64,000 nucleotides of DNA from Ficedula albicollis. Taxonomy: Eukaryota > Chordata > Aves > Passeriformes > Muscicapidae. Both the position numbers and the translations under genes were made by a program. This document shows, in pieces, positions 1 through 19,186 of this stretch. The notes under the pieces were generated by a model. The model did not search any database. It worked only from the letters and a program-made list of their open reading frames with translations, and was not told the origin of the DNA. The DNA is taken from NCBI RefSeq assembly GCF_000247815.1, contig NC_021678.1, forward strand, positions 2,278,782 to 2,342,781. The letters run 5' to 3'. How positions within the stretch are numbered: position 1 is the first letter of the stretch; every line of letters starts with the position of its first letter.

Positions 1-1099
1 TTTAATAAATGACCTAATTAGCACAGGCAAAAGCAGAGGCTTTTGCTGTAGCAGCAGCAGCTAACCCTGCCTGACACATATTTGCCACAGAAACGAGTGG
101 CACATTTGCCTCCAGGATGAGAGAAATCCCAAACCTTGAGTCTGTAGGCTGGCACTCAACCTACCCAGTCCTAGGCACTGCCAGGTGCAGTTCAGGTCAT
201 GGACAGACCCTGGTGGAGCAGCTCAACACAGCCAGGGTGTGACACAGGGTGCCCAAATGCTTCACTTCAAGGGTCTGTGCTGGTTTGGGCTCAGCCCAGC
301 TCCCCCAGCTGGAATGTTCTCTTGCTTCTCAATGCAGGCAGAACCTTGTCTCATTTATTCAATTCCCATTTCTTCCAAAAATTAGGTTCATTAGATTTCA
401 GCTTTACGCTTTCTACCTATTCAAGTTCCATTTCCTCTCCTAAGCTAAAGGACTTGGCTTTCTGAGCCAACTTTAAACCATTAAACTTTGACCATACCTT
501 TGAATTCAAGTGGTTACAGGTACAGTGTTGAACCCCTGGCACAAAGCAGCTGTTGTCCCACAAGCTGAGGCAGAAGAGGAAGCAAAACCAACCAGGTTGA
601 ATATTCAAAGCTGTCTGGGTGGAAGAGCCTTTACTAACTACTTCTCTTGTGAAAATATGTTTCATTTTAAGGTTTGAGCCTGTTTTAACATAGAAATGGG
701 ATTCATCCAACAGGGCAACTTCCTTGCAAGATGAATTTTTATATTCCATGCTCCCTTTACAAGTAATTCACTCAGAGCCATGCAACAAAACACTTTATGA
801 AGCCCCTCGATTTACTGGTTCCTCAGCAGAAAATATCAGCGAGAGCTCTGTGGAAAATTAAATATATGCACATATTGAGAAAAACAGTAAGTGATAGATA
901 CCACTCAATGAAGTTTTATGCAACCAATTGCTGTTGGTGGATATGTGATTTAAAGGTTGCATTAAATATCTGAAGCTTTAACTAATCACTGTATAAATAA
1001 CTTACAGTGGTGGCTGCAGGCAAACGACTGATTTTCATCTTCTCAGCAGACCCGTATCAACTGAGGTGGATCCAAATTGAGATCTACAGGAGGATGGGG

Positions 1100-1331
1100 A
1101 AAAAAAAAAGACTAATGCCAGGAACTCTATTGGAAAACCAGAGAGTAAGCCTGAGTATGGCAGCCTGCAAGGAGCAAAAATAGCACCTGTTAAAAAGTTT
1201 AGAAGTTCGTCTCAAAAAAAAAAAAGACTAATTCCAGGAACTCTATTGGAAAACCAGAGAGTAAGCCTGAGTATGGCAGCCTGCAAGGAGCAAAAATAGC
1301 ACCTGTTAAAAAGTTTAGAAGTTCGTCTCCA
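1100..1331. repeat. Direct tandem duplication, 116-bp unit, 2 copies
   Basis: The segment beginning with an A-run followed by GACTAAT recurs 116 bases later (GACTA at 1110 and 1226). Both copies run through GAAGTTCGTCTC. They differ at very few positions, for example AATGCCAGG against AATTCCAGG. Confidence 0.9.
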
Positions 1332-2033
1332 ACAGCCACAGCACCACAGGGAGCAAGACCAAAAAGGTCTGAGAGACACAGGGAAATTATCCACTGCACA
1401 ATCCCTCCCTGGGTCACCCATGGGATTGTTAACAGGAGACAAATCCACTGCCCTAGGGCATTCATGGGGGATTGGAGGGTCACACTGGATAACCCAAGAG
1501 CAGGGGACAAACTTCAGCATCTCAGGAGGCCTCACTGAATGAATCCTTTTAGCCCCTCAATTTAAATAATTTTAATCTGACAAAAGAGAGAATTGCTTCA
1601 GGGCAGATTCACCTGGCAGGAAGGAAATTACACGACTTCCCAACATGACCAAGCATTTGCTGAGTTGCAGGAACATTCAGGAAATAACCTCACAGATGAG
1701 CAAGGACAGCAATACTCTCTTATTCTGGGGAGCAAGGGTGAGCATGCAGACCATGGCTTCCCAGAAAAACACCAGATGTTTGCCTGGGTCAGGAAACACT
1801 TCCAAAAAGTCTAACTCCTCCTTCCTGGTTTTGAGGTTGTGCAGACAGCTTTGAACAATTTTGGGTTACCTGAGTGCAGATGTGGCTCCACCACTGGCCA
1901 AGTTAATTGTTAGGAGGAGGAAGGTAATTTGGACATCGATAAATATTCATCTTCACTCTCTCTCCTTCATGGCCCAAGAGACATTCTCTTACAAAATTAG
2001 TATAATCATACAATATTTGCCACCTTTAAAGAG

Positions 2034-2167
2034 CATCCTGTCTCCTTTTCCCCCAAGGATGGTCACTTAGGATAAGGAGAGGAGCTGAAGCTCCTGCCCT
2101 CATCCTGTCTCCTTTCCCCCCAAGGATGGTCACCTAGGATAAGGAGAGGAGCTGAAGCTCCTGCCCA
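2034..2167. repeat. Direct tandem duplication, 67-bp unit, 2 copies
   Basis: CATCCTGTCTCC starts at 2034 and again at 2101. The units match through GAGCTGAAGCTCCTGCC apart from a few substitutions. No coding signal is present. Confidence 0.9.
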
Positions 2168-4827
2168 CCTCCTCCTTTAACCAACACAGAAGGGGCAGGG
2201 AGGGGAAGAAAGAGAAATACCATCAAGGTCAGTTTTCACTGGGATGAGGAAGAAAAGTGCCCTTTCACTGTCCTTTTTGGCTCCTGCTCCTGATGTTGAA
2301 ATCCAAGAGCTAATGAAGATAGATGGGTTCATCCATACTGTTGGGGTCTGGATACTAATGAATATTATTTAATGGTCAAGAGCTGTCACGGGGCACATTG
2401 ATTAATTAGCAGAGTTAGGAGGAGAGTGACTCCACCAGCACATCAGCTACTAATAATAGAACCCAAATCAGCTGGGAAGCAGAGCCAAAAGGATGAGGCA
2501 ACTGTAGGCTCACAGCTCACCTTCACCACAAGGAACAAAGGCAAAAACCCTTCCAGATGGATTCTTTGCACCTCCCACCCTGAAGTGTTGTCAGAGGGCC
2601 AGGTGTCCTCAGGGAGGACCAGTGGGGGTGGAGGTGACCTCCCATGATCGTGGCTGTGGGTCAGTGCTGGCAGAGGTCAGCAAAGGGGTGCTCCTTTCCC
2701 AAAGGATCTGCTGCTCCTTTTCTGCAAGGGGACCCACACCCCTTTCAGACCTGACAAGAGACCTCAGCACAGCCCCTCTTTACAGCTTTCTATCTTCTGA
2801 GGATACAAACTTTTACTCAGAATTGAGTCTCTAACACTTGGAGGTCTCAATTTCTCCTCGCTTCAGTTCTCTACCTCTACAAATAAACCCCCTCCACATC
2901 CATTTCAAGCATAATCTACTCAAAACATGAAATCTTTCTCCCTGTGTGACTACACAGCCTAGGAAAAACACAAACAGCAACAACAACCCCACAACAAGCA
3001 GCTTGTTATACAAGTTTTTTCTACCATACTGGAAAACAAACCAAAAAAAGAAATAACAAAAGTGACCCCTGGGAGAGGAGAGCTGCACTTAAGATAAGCT
3101 TCCCAGGTGTCTGGAGGAGTGCAGGGAATGATGATGAAATAGCTCTATCACACACACACACATTTGTTAGAGCACACACTGACACAGCTGGGAGACACTG
3201 ACAGCTCTGCAGAGTAAGACTAATTTCTAAGCACTGGAAATCATCTTGGTGGAAGGCTTAGGGGTAAAAATTATCCAGCCAATCTGACAGAGTGGTCATA
3301 ATTTCGGAGCCTAACATCTCGGTCATGCCTGAGCCACAAATTATCTTTCTGCCTCAGCAGAGAGCAGAGGTCTTCATGTTTTTTGTTGACATGGCAGGCT
3401 TGATCACTTGCTACAGAGGTTTGGAAAGTAAGACAGGTGGGTTTTGCACCATGCTTACTGCCAGTGAAGACAGAGGCACAGGGCAAAGAGGGGAAAGATC
3501 CTGGCCTGTTCTCCACTTTGCTGCTTTCCCACAAACTCCAAATCACCCTTTCTGAAGCTCTGTAAGGAAAAGCCACAATTCCATGCACTAAAGTGCAGCT
3601 AAATCTCCCAGCAGTGTAAATGGAAGCAGGTGAAATAAAAGCCAATCTAGCGTCCTTTAAACTATACTTGAGTATATCTCAGCTTGTCCCTCAAATTTTA
3701 TCAGAAGATGGTGCCACAAAGACAGAAAAAACCTTTCCTCCAACTCCTCCCTCCTGGCTGGGGACTTCTGGTAATGAATATCCAAAACATGCCCCAGAAG
3801 CACAGCACCCACAGTCAGATTTTTCTGGTTTGTAGCCCAGAAATCAGCAGGTTTGTAGCAGGTATTTTACAGCACTAATTGATGAAAGCTATGCACCACT
3901 AATCAAAATGGGAGCCTGATGCTGCAGTCTACCCCTGAGCTCCAGACACAACAATTCAGATCCCAAATTTTGCTGTGCTGATGAGGTGGGTAAGACACAC
4001 CAGGTGGGCTCTCACTCCTTCCCCCTCATCTGTGCACAGGAGAACTGCAGAGGCACCAGCAGGGTGCCCAAAACTACAAGTGCTTTTAAATATCACAGCT
4101 CTCCCTCCTGCCCTAAGCTGAATTTGCCCACAAAAGCAAGGCTGGATTTCCAAGGAGCTATTGGGGTGAGACACTCTCAAACCCTTCAGCTGGTTTAAGG
4201 CACCTGTCAGTCATATCAACCCTCAGTTACCTGCTGAAGAAGGCAGAGCAGCTGCAGTCACCAGGCTGGAGTGCATCAGAAGAGATGGCTGAGTTATTGC
4301 AGAGCTCCCTGTGGCCTCAGGCTCAGGTCTGCAGCACCACCACGGAACCTGTATTTATTTCCATGCTGGGCATTTGTTGTAAAGTGCTGATCAATACCTG
4401 GAGAAAAGCCCTCCCTTTGCTGAGTGATGCTGCTGATGCTGCTGGCTTCAGTCCTTGCTGCCATGGCAGGCAATAGCACATCTCCCACTTGCCCTGGAGC
4501 TGTTCATCTTTTTTGTTATCACAAAAGGAATTTGGGGAGAAAGGTTGGTGGCTTGTTTTCCCTCTTTCTCTGCCCTTGGCCACTGGGTCTGTTCCTCCTT
4601 TGCTTTGCAGGCAGTTTGTCCAAAGCCATTGATGAGCTCTCCTGAGCCTGATGATATATTAGAGATGGATTCCCTGATACAGCCTCACAGTGGAACCCTC
4701 TCATCCCATGAACAAACATTGTCTGCCCCTGTGGGACACACTCCTGCTCCTCTCCTTCCCTTTGTGTGACCAGCACGAGGACAAGGATCTTCTGAGGGGC
4801 TCAGGGTGAAAGAAATCCTACAATACA

Positions 4828-5262
4828 CAGAACCCCAGAATGGTTTGGGTTGGAAAGGACTTTTAAAATCATCCAGTTACACCCTGTGCCATGGGCAGGG
4901 ACACCTTCCTCTAGCCCAGGTTGCTCCAAGCCCTGTCCAGCCTGGACTTGGACACCTCTAGGGATGGGACAGCCACAGCTTCTCTGTGCCAGGGCCTCAC
5001 CACCCTCACAGGGACAGTTACACCCCGTGCCATGGGCAGGGACACCTTCCTCTAGCCCTAAAATCATCCAGTTACACCCTGTGCCATGGGCAGGGACACC
5101 TTCCTCTAGCCCAGGTTGCTCCAAGCCCTGTCCAGCCTGGACTTGGACACCTCTAGGGATGGGACAGCCACAGCTTCTCTGTGCCAGGGCCTCACCACCC
5201 TCACAGGGAACAATTTCTTTCTAATATCCCATCTAAATCTTCCTAATACCTAATCTAAATCT
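4828..5262 (-). mobile_element. CR1 LINE 3' fragment with internal duplication
   Basis: The forward strand carries the reverse complement of the avian CR1 3' end: GAATGGTTTGGGTTGGAA, then CCATGGGCAGGGACACCTTCC, then CCAAGCCCTGTCCAGCCTGG and the CTAATATCCCATCTAAATC tract. The element therefore reads on the minus strand with its 3' end at the left. About 190 bp from 4870 is repeated around 5060, so the fragment has grown by a local duplication. Open frames through it are CR1 shadows. Confidence 0.85.
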
Positions 5263-7656
5263 ATACCCTTCCAGAATACAGTCAGGTCTCTTTCCCAGCA
5301 CTGTCACCAGCATCTTCACTGCCCACAGTGCCTGGAGCAGGCAGCAGCAGCAGTTCCCAGTGAAAGCTCTCTTGCCACAGGACGTTAGCTCTGAGATGAC
5401 AGTGCAGGACAGCTGGTGCCACATGTCCCCCAGGAGCTCACAGCACCAGTGATTTTCTACTCTGGGTCACACTCAACCACCTTCTTTTCTCCTTCCTCCC
5501 CTCCAGCTCCAAGACTGGCTCCGCAAGGTCATAAACACAGAGGAGTCATTTCCAAGGCACTACTCAGACAACCCTCAGCAGCACTTCAGAGGGATGTCAG
5601 CACAAGTCCAAGAGCTGAAACAAACCACCAAGTCCCTCCTTTTGAGCCCAAAGCCCTTCCAAGCAAGACACAGCTGTCTCAGAGGGCAGCAGAGCTGGCT
5701 GGACTCCCACAGCTCCATTTTGCTGTAGCACATCCACCAAGTGCCCAGCCCAGGCTGTGAATCAACGACACTCTGCAGTATTCCATCTCTCCCCTCCTCA
5801 CCACGGAATTCTTTATCCCCAGACTTTGAAACGAGCTGCTCTGTTATCTAATTTGCTACCCCCGGCGGGTGAGGCACAGCAGCATTTTGGGTTCTTAGGA
5901 TTGCCACGTACACAATTTCCCCATTAATTTTGATCCAGCTTTGAACATGCAGCACAGACAGCATGGTCCAGTGGTCCTTCCCACTAATAGCAAGAACAAG
6001 CAGAGCACAGGAATTCAGTTTGTGAGAAGCAGCACAAAGCTCATTACAGGCTGGGAAGGAAGAGAGGTGGTAATGTAAATAAGAGAGTAACCTCATCAAA
6101 AGAGTATGTTTAATGCTAACAAGGAAAAAAAAAACCAAAAAAACAGTGCTGCACCTGACATGAATACCACGAGTTTCCAGTAGCAGGTTCTGCATTAAGA
6201 AAAATGTAAAATTTGACAATGTGTCTCCAGCAGCTCCCTGTACACCACGCTCCATGCCTGGGGGTGTGCTTTCACTCCCTCCTAGGAGGGCTACAGATGA
6301 AGCTGAGCACCCCAGCACACTCCCACAGACAATCTGTGAGAGACAGGCACACCCCCCAGCCACCAGGCGACCATTTATCACCCAAAAAAAAACCCACTCT
6401 GTCTGCTCTCTCAGCCCTGATCGGAGAAAAAAAAATACTACTATGAAAACCACCCACAGGCAGATTTAGGAAATAAAATCCACAACCCTACAGTATAGCA
6501 AAGCTCCTGGAGTTGGCCCCTGTCCCCTCTAGCACCTTTCATGTGCCATGGCCATGCACTGCTTCTCTGTCTCCAAGGAAATCGCTGCCTTAGCATATAT
6601 TTTCTCCTCTCACCATCTCCTGTGCATTAGCCACATCCCCAGGTGTTAAATACCTCACTAATCTCTGAACAACTGTTCTCACCTGGCTTTGTAGCCTGAT
6701 GTTTCCAGTTCTGATCAGAGGGTTTGTTTGCCCAAAAGCTTCCCTACCTTCTTCTAATCCTACCCCATAAAACGTTTGTACAGACAGACCTCACCTTCAC
6801 ACCCACACTCAGGGCCCCTCTCCTGACCCCTTCCTGCTTTTTTTCCTGCAATTGCAAAGTCAAGAATAAAACCCTAGGACTTCCAGGACTTGAAAACAGA
6901 AATAGCAGCCAAATGATCTGGGGATAAGCTTTTAGCAGAGCCTGTTGCAATAGGGATCTGCATGCTGAACAGGGTCTCTTCATCAGGAGCTGGAGGGATG
7001 GGACAAGGGGAATGGTTTTAAACTGGGAGGAGAGATTTAAGGGGATTTCGGGGACCAGGTGGGTTTCTGAGAGCCCTCACCCTGTGCTCTCCTGCAAGGG
7101 ACTGCCGTTTCAGGAACATCCTCGGTTTTCCAGCATTTTCCTGACCCCTAGTGACAAGACGTGGCTGTACAGCAGCTGCTTAACATGCAGCGCCGAACCC
7201 TCCCTGAATAAACAAGGAACAAAACTCTTTAACATGGGAAAATGGTTTCCAGATCTGTCAAGGCACTCGCCCTCCGCCACCCCTGCAAATTTGCCAGAAA
7301 ATCCAACCTGTTTAACAAAGAGACTCAAATTTGGGCTGAAAGTCAGGGAACAAGCTGAGTGAATACAAGAAGCCTCCCTTGTGCCGGGCTCCAGCTGTGC
7401 CCAGGGAAGCTGAGCTACAGGACTAATCCATCAGCAAACCAAACAAAACAAGGGGTGGGGAGGAGGCAGTTTTGATGGATTGCCTTCTCCTGGGGCAATT
7501 GCATCCTGTTGAGGGTGACCTTGGCAAGGCCACAAACCCCATGATCTCACTGCTGTCTGCTATGGACTGTGGAGCAAACTCCTGGGAAGGCAGCATGACA
7601 CAGGGGGTGGGTGCATCAGCTGCCAGGACCCAGGGCCCTCGTGTTTGGCTTCAAGG
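5263..7656. other. Intergenic DNA, nothing recognised
   Basis: Unique-looking sequence with no recognisable exon, RNA gene or mobile element. Open frames of up to about 200 codons on the minus strand lack any domain I recognise and appear to be chance. Confidence 0.4.
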
Positions 7657-8689
<1,033 letters not shown>

Positions 8690-10580
8690 CAAGAGCAAAC
8701 ATAGAATCTAAACAGGATAATGCTGTCCCAACTCTGAGTTTCCCATCCTAAACCATGCCTGGTTTCTCCACGAATTGGCTTGGAATGGGATGTGTCTTCC
8801 AGCACCAGTCTGACACAGGAGAAGGGATCCACAGCAAAGTGCTCTTAGATACCTTGGACTCAGGTTTGTATCATCGTCCTCCTCCAAGAAACCTCCCTTC
8901 AATGAAACACTGCTCACTCCTATATGCTCTGATATTCCTGAAAGCCACCACCTCCCACTTCCATTCACGTGTTTGACATATTAGAAGTGGTTATGCCATT
9001 TTATTGCCATTTTTTCCATCTTATTTTCCATGCAGGGTACTCTGCCTGAGACAAAGGACTTGAACCTCACACACAGTGTGAGCAGAACGAAGCCCCAGTT
9101 TCTGCCAGCCTCCAATTTATTTTGTTCATTGCTCTGAGGGCCTCACTGATTTTGATAAAACATTGCTACAAGAGGAAAGCTCGCACATTAATTAATTAAT
9201 GATTCATTTCTGTTTATTGGGCCTTTTGTCAACTTAAACTTGTCACACCTGCCATAAATCCCCTCCAGTGCTAAACAAACTCTTTAATTAAATCTATTGT
9301 GCCATGAGAGCAATGTTTCAGATTGTAGATGATGAAAGAATTTGGCCCACCCTGGTTTAAAACACCCTTTGGGTCACAGCTTCTCTGGGCAACCTGTGCC
9401 AGGGCCTCCCCAATGAAGAATTTCTTACCAATATCCCATCTATCCCTGCAAAATCAAATTTTGAGGTGGGAGACAGAACACTGCTTTCAGGGTCAGATAT
9501 ATTTTGTTAAAAAGCAATTGACAAAATAAGAATATCAGTAGTGAGTGATATGAGACCTCCCTCCAAATATGCAGAATCCTGTACACACATGGGTTTAGCT
9601 GCCACCAAAAGCAGCAGAGATGTAGAATAGACAAAAAGGGGAGGGAAAAGAGCAAAAATCTGTTCCCAGTAAACAAGTTCACCCCTTGCACAGGGTGCAA
9701 ACTGCCCTGAGCAAACACCTTGCCCAACAGCCCTCAATTAATCATTAAAAACAAAACCTAAAGGGTCCCATTTCACAAAGGGAATTTAAAACTCTGCAGA
9801 AGGGGCGCTTAGAGGTTCAGGAGTTGGAGTCAGCCAAAGGATTCCCCTGGACACAATTCCATGCTGTAGAGTGAGGAAGATCTCAACTGCCCTGTTGTTT
9901 TTCAGGACCAGTCCCTCCCTCTGCAAGAGACCCCTCCCAGGAACAGCTGGCACTTAGGGCTGGGTTTATCACCCAGGGAGGAAAATGCCATTACAAAGGA
10001 GCTGAGCAGTCAGAAGGCAGTGTAAAGAATCCTTTTTCTCCTGTTGTTCTCCACCCCTAGGGAGCTGAGGTGGCCATCAGCTGCTCTGCACTGGCAGCAC
10101 AGATGTTGCCAAAAGAAATAGGATCAGATCCCAGGCAGGCTGGAGCAAAATCCAACGAAGGGAATGCCAGGGAACATGAGGGATTTGTTTCCTGCCCATC
10201 TCCAGATCAATAGGGAGGCCAACAGAGCCACTGTCACCCAGCCCAGCTGCCCTCAGTTCACCTGCTCAAACTATTATTTACAGGGACTGTGATGAAACTG
10301 TCAATCCTGCACGTCCAACTTAGGCCAAGAAAACATTCTGCTGGCCTTTCCCAACCCTACAAGCAACCCCACCTTCTGATTTCATTGCTAGAAACCTCAG
10401 AGCACACCTCCTCCTGCCATCCACAGCAAAGCTTCCAGCCATGCATCTGCACACAATTATTTTCTTCTGAGGTGCTTCATTGCTCTCCAGGTCTTTTCTC
10501 CCTGGACAGACACTCAGGATCTTCCAGGACATATAAGATGCTTATTTTTCCTTTTCATTGCCCTGGCAAAGAAACCTACA
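8690..10580. other. Intergenic DNA with one CR1 scrap
   Basis: No exon is recognised. A short CR1 remnant is at 9340-9445. The rest looks like unique non-coding sequence. Confidence 0.4.
9340..9445 (-). mobile_element. CR1 LINE fragment
   Basis: A short tract with CTTCTCTGGGCAACCTGTGC, CAGGGCCTCC and GAATTTCTTACCAATATCCC. These are diagnostic pieces of the reverse-complemented CR1 3' region, and the terminal octamer end is missing. Confidence 0.65.
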
Positions 10581-10581
10581 A

Positions 10582-11712
<1,131 letters not shown>

Positions 11713-12276
11713 GAGTTTGCTTCCTCCTCTAACTTGCCTGCTGGAAAAAACAATCATCTCTGTGGTACCCACAATCCCTTACAGTAGAAAATAAAATGGG
11801 CACAAGAGTATATACAAGGGATATGTGTCACACTGCATTAAAAAAATAATCTGGAATTAGTTGCTTCAAAGGTGAAGAAAGCCATGAGGGAATAGCAGGG
11901 GGCTGAATTTCTGTCTGCCACGTACACCAGCACAGTAAAAAATTGCTGTCAGCGCTGGAAAACTGCCCATCACGTGAGCGGGTTTAGCAGACGACGAGCT
12001 GCAGGACATGGGCACAAATCCATCTGGCCCGGAGAGGGAAAATGCCAGGGAGCAGCACTGAGCATCCATCAACACACCGTTCCCAGAAAACACCTTAAAA
12101 ACGCTCAGGAGTGCAGCGTGGGGCACTTGGCCTTCCTCCACCCCATTTCCACGGCTCTCAGTCCCGTGCTGTGACATAATCAGGCTGTCCTAGAAAATTA
12201 TTACGGGTGCAGTGAGCTCATGGATGCGCTCAGCATCCTGACACGCGCTGCCCCCTCCATCCCTCTCCACCTTTTC
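11713..12276. other. Intergenic DNA upstream of PCBD1
   Basis: No exon or element recognised. CpG density begins to rise toward 12200. Confidence 0.4.
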
Positions 12277-12840
12277 CTTGTGCCCCAGGTGAAGGTTTCC
12301 TTGTGAGAGGAATGAGGGATTTGTCTTTACAAACAAGCTGTAGATTTCCTGGTAGGTAAGGCTAGCACTGAAAGGTAAAAGAAACAATGGGATGGATTCC
12401 ACTGACTGATGAATGGGAAAAGATATTTGCCTTTACAAACAAACTGTAGGTTCGCTGATAAATGAAACTAGATATCGGGAGACGAAAGAAGCAACGGGGA
12501 AAAACCATGAATTCTACAAGAATTAAAAATTAAAAGGGAGGGTTGTACTTTAGAGGGGAGTCTCAGCTATCAGGTGTTCCGGGAAGTCTGTACCTCTCAA
12601 GTGCCTCAGCCAATGGGGAAAGAGAGAGGGAAAAGCAGCCGGGAAATTGGGATAAAAGGAGGCTGCGTCCTCCAAAAATTTGGGAGATCCCAGGGGAATG
12701 CCCCACGGCCTGTCTCTTTATTCGAATAAACCAAAAAGGACTCCTCTGTCTCCTTTTCGGACATAAACCTCCGGTGTTTGTGGATTAATTTTCCTGACAC
12801 TTGTGCCCCAGGTGGAGGTTTCCTTGTGCCCCAGGTGTAG
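12277..12840. repeat. Short minisatellite (CTTGTGCCCCAGGTG-type), split by an LTR
   Basis: Units of about 26 bp containing CTTGTGCCCCAGGTG and AGGTTTC lie at 12277-12303 and 12800-12840. Removing the LTR at 12304-12799 rejoins them into a continuous run of about three units, so the LTR inserted into this array. Confidence 0.7.
12304..12799 (+). mobile_element. Solo ERV LTR, sense to PCBD1, 4-bp target duplication
   Basis: A 496-bp element runs from TGAGAGGAATG to TTTTCCTGACA and is flanked on both sides by CTTG (12300-12303 and 12800-12803). A 4-bp duplication is typical of gammaretrovirus-like (ERV1) integrases. It has a CCAAT box (12610-12614), a TATA box GATAAAAG (12651) and AATAAA (12725-12730), in the U3-R-U5 order. 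U3 contains two diverged copies of a segment around CTTTACAAACAA. No internal viral genes remain. The right end lies 304 bp before the PCBD1 ATG. Confidence 0.8.
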
Positions 12841-13102
12841 GGAGAGACCCTGCGCGGCTCAGGGGGAAAGCGCACCATCCCTTTGTCGGGCAGGGCTTCC
12901 AAGAGCCCGAGGGCATCCCCCAGCGCCGTGGGGCCCCGCAGGCAGGTGGCCAGTGCCGGGAAGGCTCGGCTGGCCGTGGGTGGACCCGGTAAGCTCGCCA
13001 CGCCTCCCGCCACCCCGGCCAAGCCCCGGCTCCATCGGGATCCGGCGGGGCGAGCATCACCCGAGCCGCGCCGGGGACGGAGCGCACCGAGAGCCGCGGG
13101 CC

Positions 13103-13105
<3 letters not shown>
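12800..13105 (+). promoter_or_regulatory. PCBD1: PCBD1 CpG-rich promoter and 5' UTR
   Basis: GC- and CpG-rich sequence between the upstream LTR and the PCBD1 start codon, ending GCGGGCCATG|GTGAGT. There is no obvious TATA box, as is usual for a CpG-island promoter. The exact transcription start cannot be read from sequence. The LTR promoter upstream could provide an alternative start. Confidence 0.6.
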
Positions 13106-17239
<4,134 letters not shown>

Positions 17240-17504
17240 CCAGGGATCCACGCTGCCAAAATCCCACTGTGCCACTGTGTCCTGCCCAGATGGCTGCACC
17301 CAGAGCCTTTTCCCACTTCCAAGCTGGATCCTGGATCCAGACAGCCCAACACCTCGCCAACCTCCCCCAGTGCAGCTCAGATGGATGGAGGCACTTCTCA
17401 GGGTGCATGTATCCATCTCTGATCCTGCAAATTCCATCCTTCAGCCCTTCCTTAGCCGTGTGATCCCACACCCCCAACTGCCGAGCCTTTCACAGGAGTC
17501 AGTC

Positions 17505-18020
17505 ATACCACAGAGTCATGGAATGGTTTGGGTGGGAAGGAACCTTAAAGATCACCTTGTTCCACCCCCTGGCGTGGGCAGGGACACCTTCCACTATCCC
17601 AGGTTTATCACCTCGTTCCACCCCCTGGCGTGGGCAGGGACACCTTCCACTATCCCAGGTTTCTCCCAGTCCCATCCAGCCTGGCCTTGGACACTGCCAG
17701 AGATCCAGGGGCAGCCACAGCTCCTCTGGGCACCCTGTGCCAGGGCCTGCCCACCCTCACAGGGAAGAATTTCTTCCCAATATCCCATCTATTCTGTGTG
17801 AATCCATTCCCCTTCGTCCTCTTACTACACGCTCTTGTACAAAGTCCTTCTCCGTGTTTCTTGTCAGTTCTTTCAGGTACTGGAAGGCTGTACTTAGGTC
17901 ACCCCAAAGCTTCTCTTCTCTGGGCTGAACAATCCCAATTCTCTCAGCCTTTCCTCACAGCAGAGGTGCTCCATCCCCTCTGATCATCTTGGTGCCTCCC
18001 CTGGACTCGCTCCAACAGGT
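17505..18020 (-). mobile_element. CR1 LINE in the PCBD1 3' UTR
   Basis: Reverse-complemented CR1 tail starting CAGAGTCATGGAATGGTTTG and running through GGCAGCCACAGCTCCTCTGG, the GGAAGAATTTCTTCCC tract, and TCTCTGGGCTGAACAATCCC to CTGGACTCGCTCCAACAGG. A 57-bp piece (CACCTTGTTCCACCCCCTGG and on) is duplicated at about 17550 and 17608. It lies between the PCBD1 stop codon and its poly(A) signal, so the mature transcript should carry antisense CR1 sequence. Confidence 0.9.
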
Positions 18021-18296
18021 CAATGCCCTTCCAGAGCCAAGTTACACCACTGCACCAGTAAATCTGTCCAGAGCCTGCCCCCATCCAGCCCCTGTTGTTG
18101 CTCCTTACCTCCTGGAATGTGTTTTCTGCCTAAAACTTTTTGTTTTGTGAACCCTGTGGCTTCTCTGTAACCAAGCAGCAAACGTGCTGTGCAATTTGTC
18201 ATTGCTGTAACCCCTCTCTAGCAGTATTGCATCAGGCACGTGGTCTCACCCTGACTGCAGCCAGCCTTTAGCAGGGCACCAACTGAAAATGTTTAC

Positions 18297-18302
18297 AATA
18301 AA
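18297..18302 (+). terminator. PCBD1: PCBD1 poly(A) signal AATAAA
   Basis: Canonical AATAAA in TTTACAATAAACATC, about 1.06 kb after the PCBD1 stop. It is the best plus-strand candidate before the converging SGPL1 3' end. Confidence 0.7.
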
Positions 18303-18319
18303 CATCTCATTTAACCCAA

Positions 18320-19164
18320 TGGCTCTTTGGAAAGGGGCCTCACTGATCAAATTACACCAACAGGTTTTCCCAAGGCAGGTACTGGCCTGACTGCTCTCAA
18401 GAAGGTGCTTCTGCCACAGAAAAACTTCACATAGAAACGGCAGGTGCCTTCAATTCAGAGTGATTGGGGTCAGAAAGACAGAGATGATCAAAGCCAGGGC
18501 AGGTAAAAAACTGCTTGTGCAAAATCACAGCTGTGCCACAGCCAAGGCACAAACACAGGCAAAGTACAACCAAAAGGCACAAAAGCAGCACAGCATCAGG
18601 GCAAGGGTTGCTTAGGGTGGAATACTTCCCAAAAAGAGGTTGTGGGTGGTACAAGATCTTCACCAATACAATGAGCAATCTCGTATGAAGCCAGCAGCAT
18701 TTGCTTTCAGCACAAGTCTGGGGAAAAACACTACAAACACCCAGTTCAGGTCTTTTTTTCTTCTCCTTTTTTAACCCTTTAAAGTTCTACAAAGTATTAA
18801 TAGAAAATCCATAGCTCTTAACTTCCAGCATCCTTGAACATCACACACAAGATGCAGACACAGACACCACCTTCATTTTGACAGAAGGACAGAGCAGCCC
18901 TCAGGCAGAGTTAGTAAGATTCATAAACCATCCTCCCTGCTACAGACCAGGCTGTGCATGAGAAAATTCCAGGAACAACAGGTCCCCATTCATTCAAACA
19001 AGCACTGAAGCAGAAAAACGAGAGCTCAGTGAGCACAGATAGCTAAACGCACCATTTTAATACAAACCAGGCTCATTTTCACCAGCTCTCCAGCTGCCTC
19101 CGGTTCAACAGTGGCAAATCAGAGCAAAGCAGAAAACTGCTGTCAGATCAACTCATCCCATTTG
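18320..19164. other. Tail-to-tail intergenic spacer between PCBD1 and SGPL1
   Basis: About 0.85 kb between the two converging poly(A) sites, with no coding signal. Longer 3' ends of either transcript could overlap here. Confidence 0.5.
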
Positions 19165-19186
19165 TCCATTAAAAAGTCCTCGTGGA

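Larger units (their letters stand above)
1..4819. other. Intergenic DNA, no gene recognised
   Basis: I found no exon with recognisable protein similarity on either strand. Open frames here are short, overlapping and without conserved motifs. Two short direct tandem duplications (1100-1331 and 2034-2167) are listed separately. In mammals the neighbour on this side of PCBD1 is UNC5B, but none of its exons is recognisable here. Confidence 0.5.
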
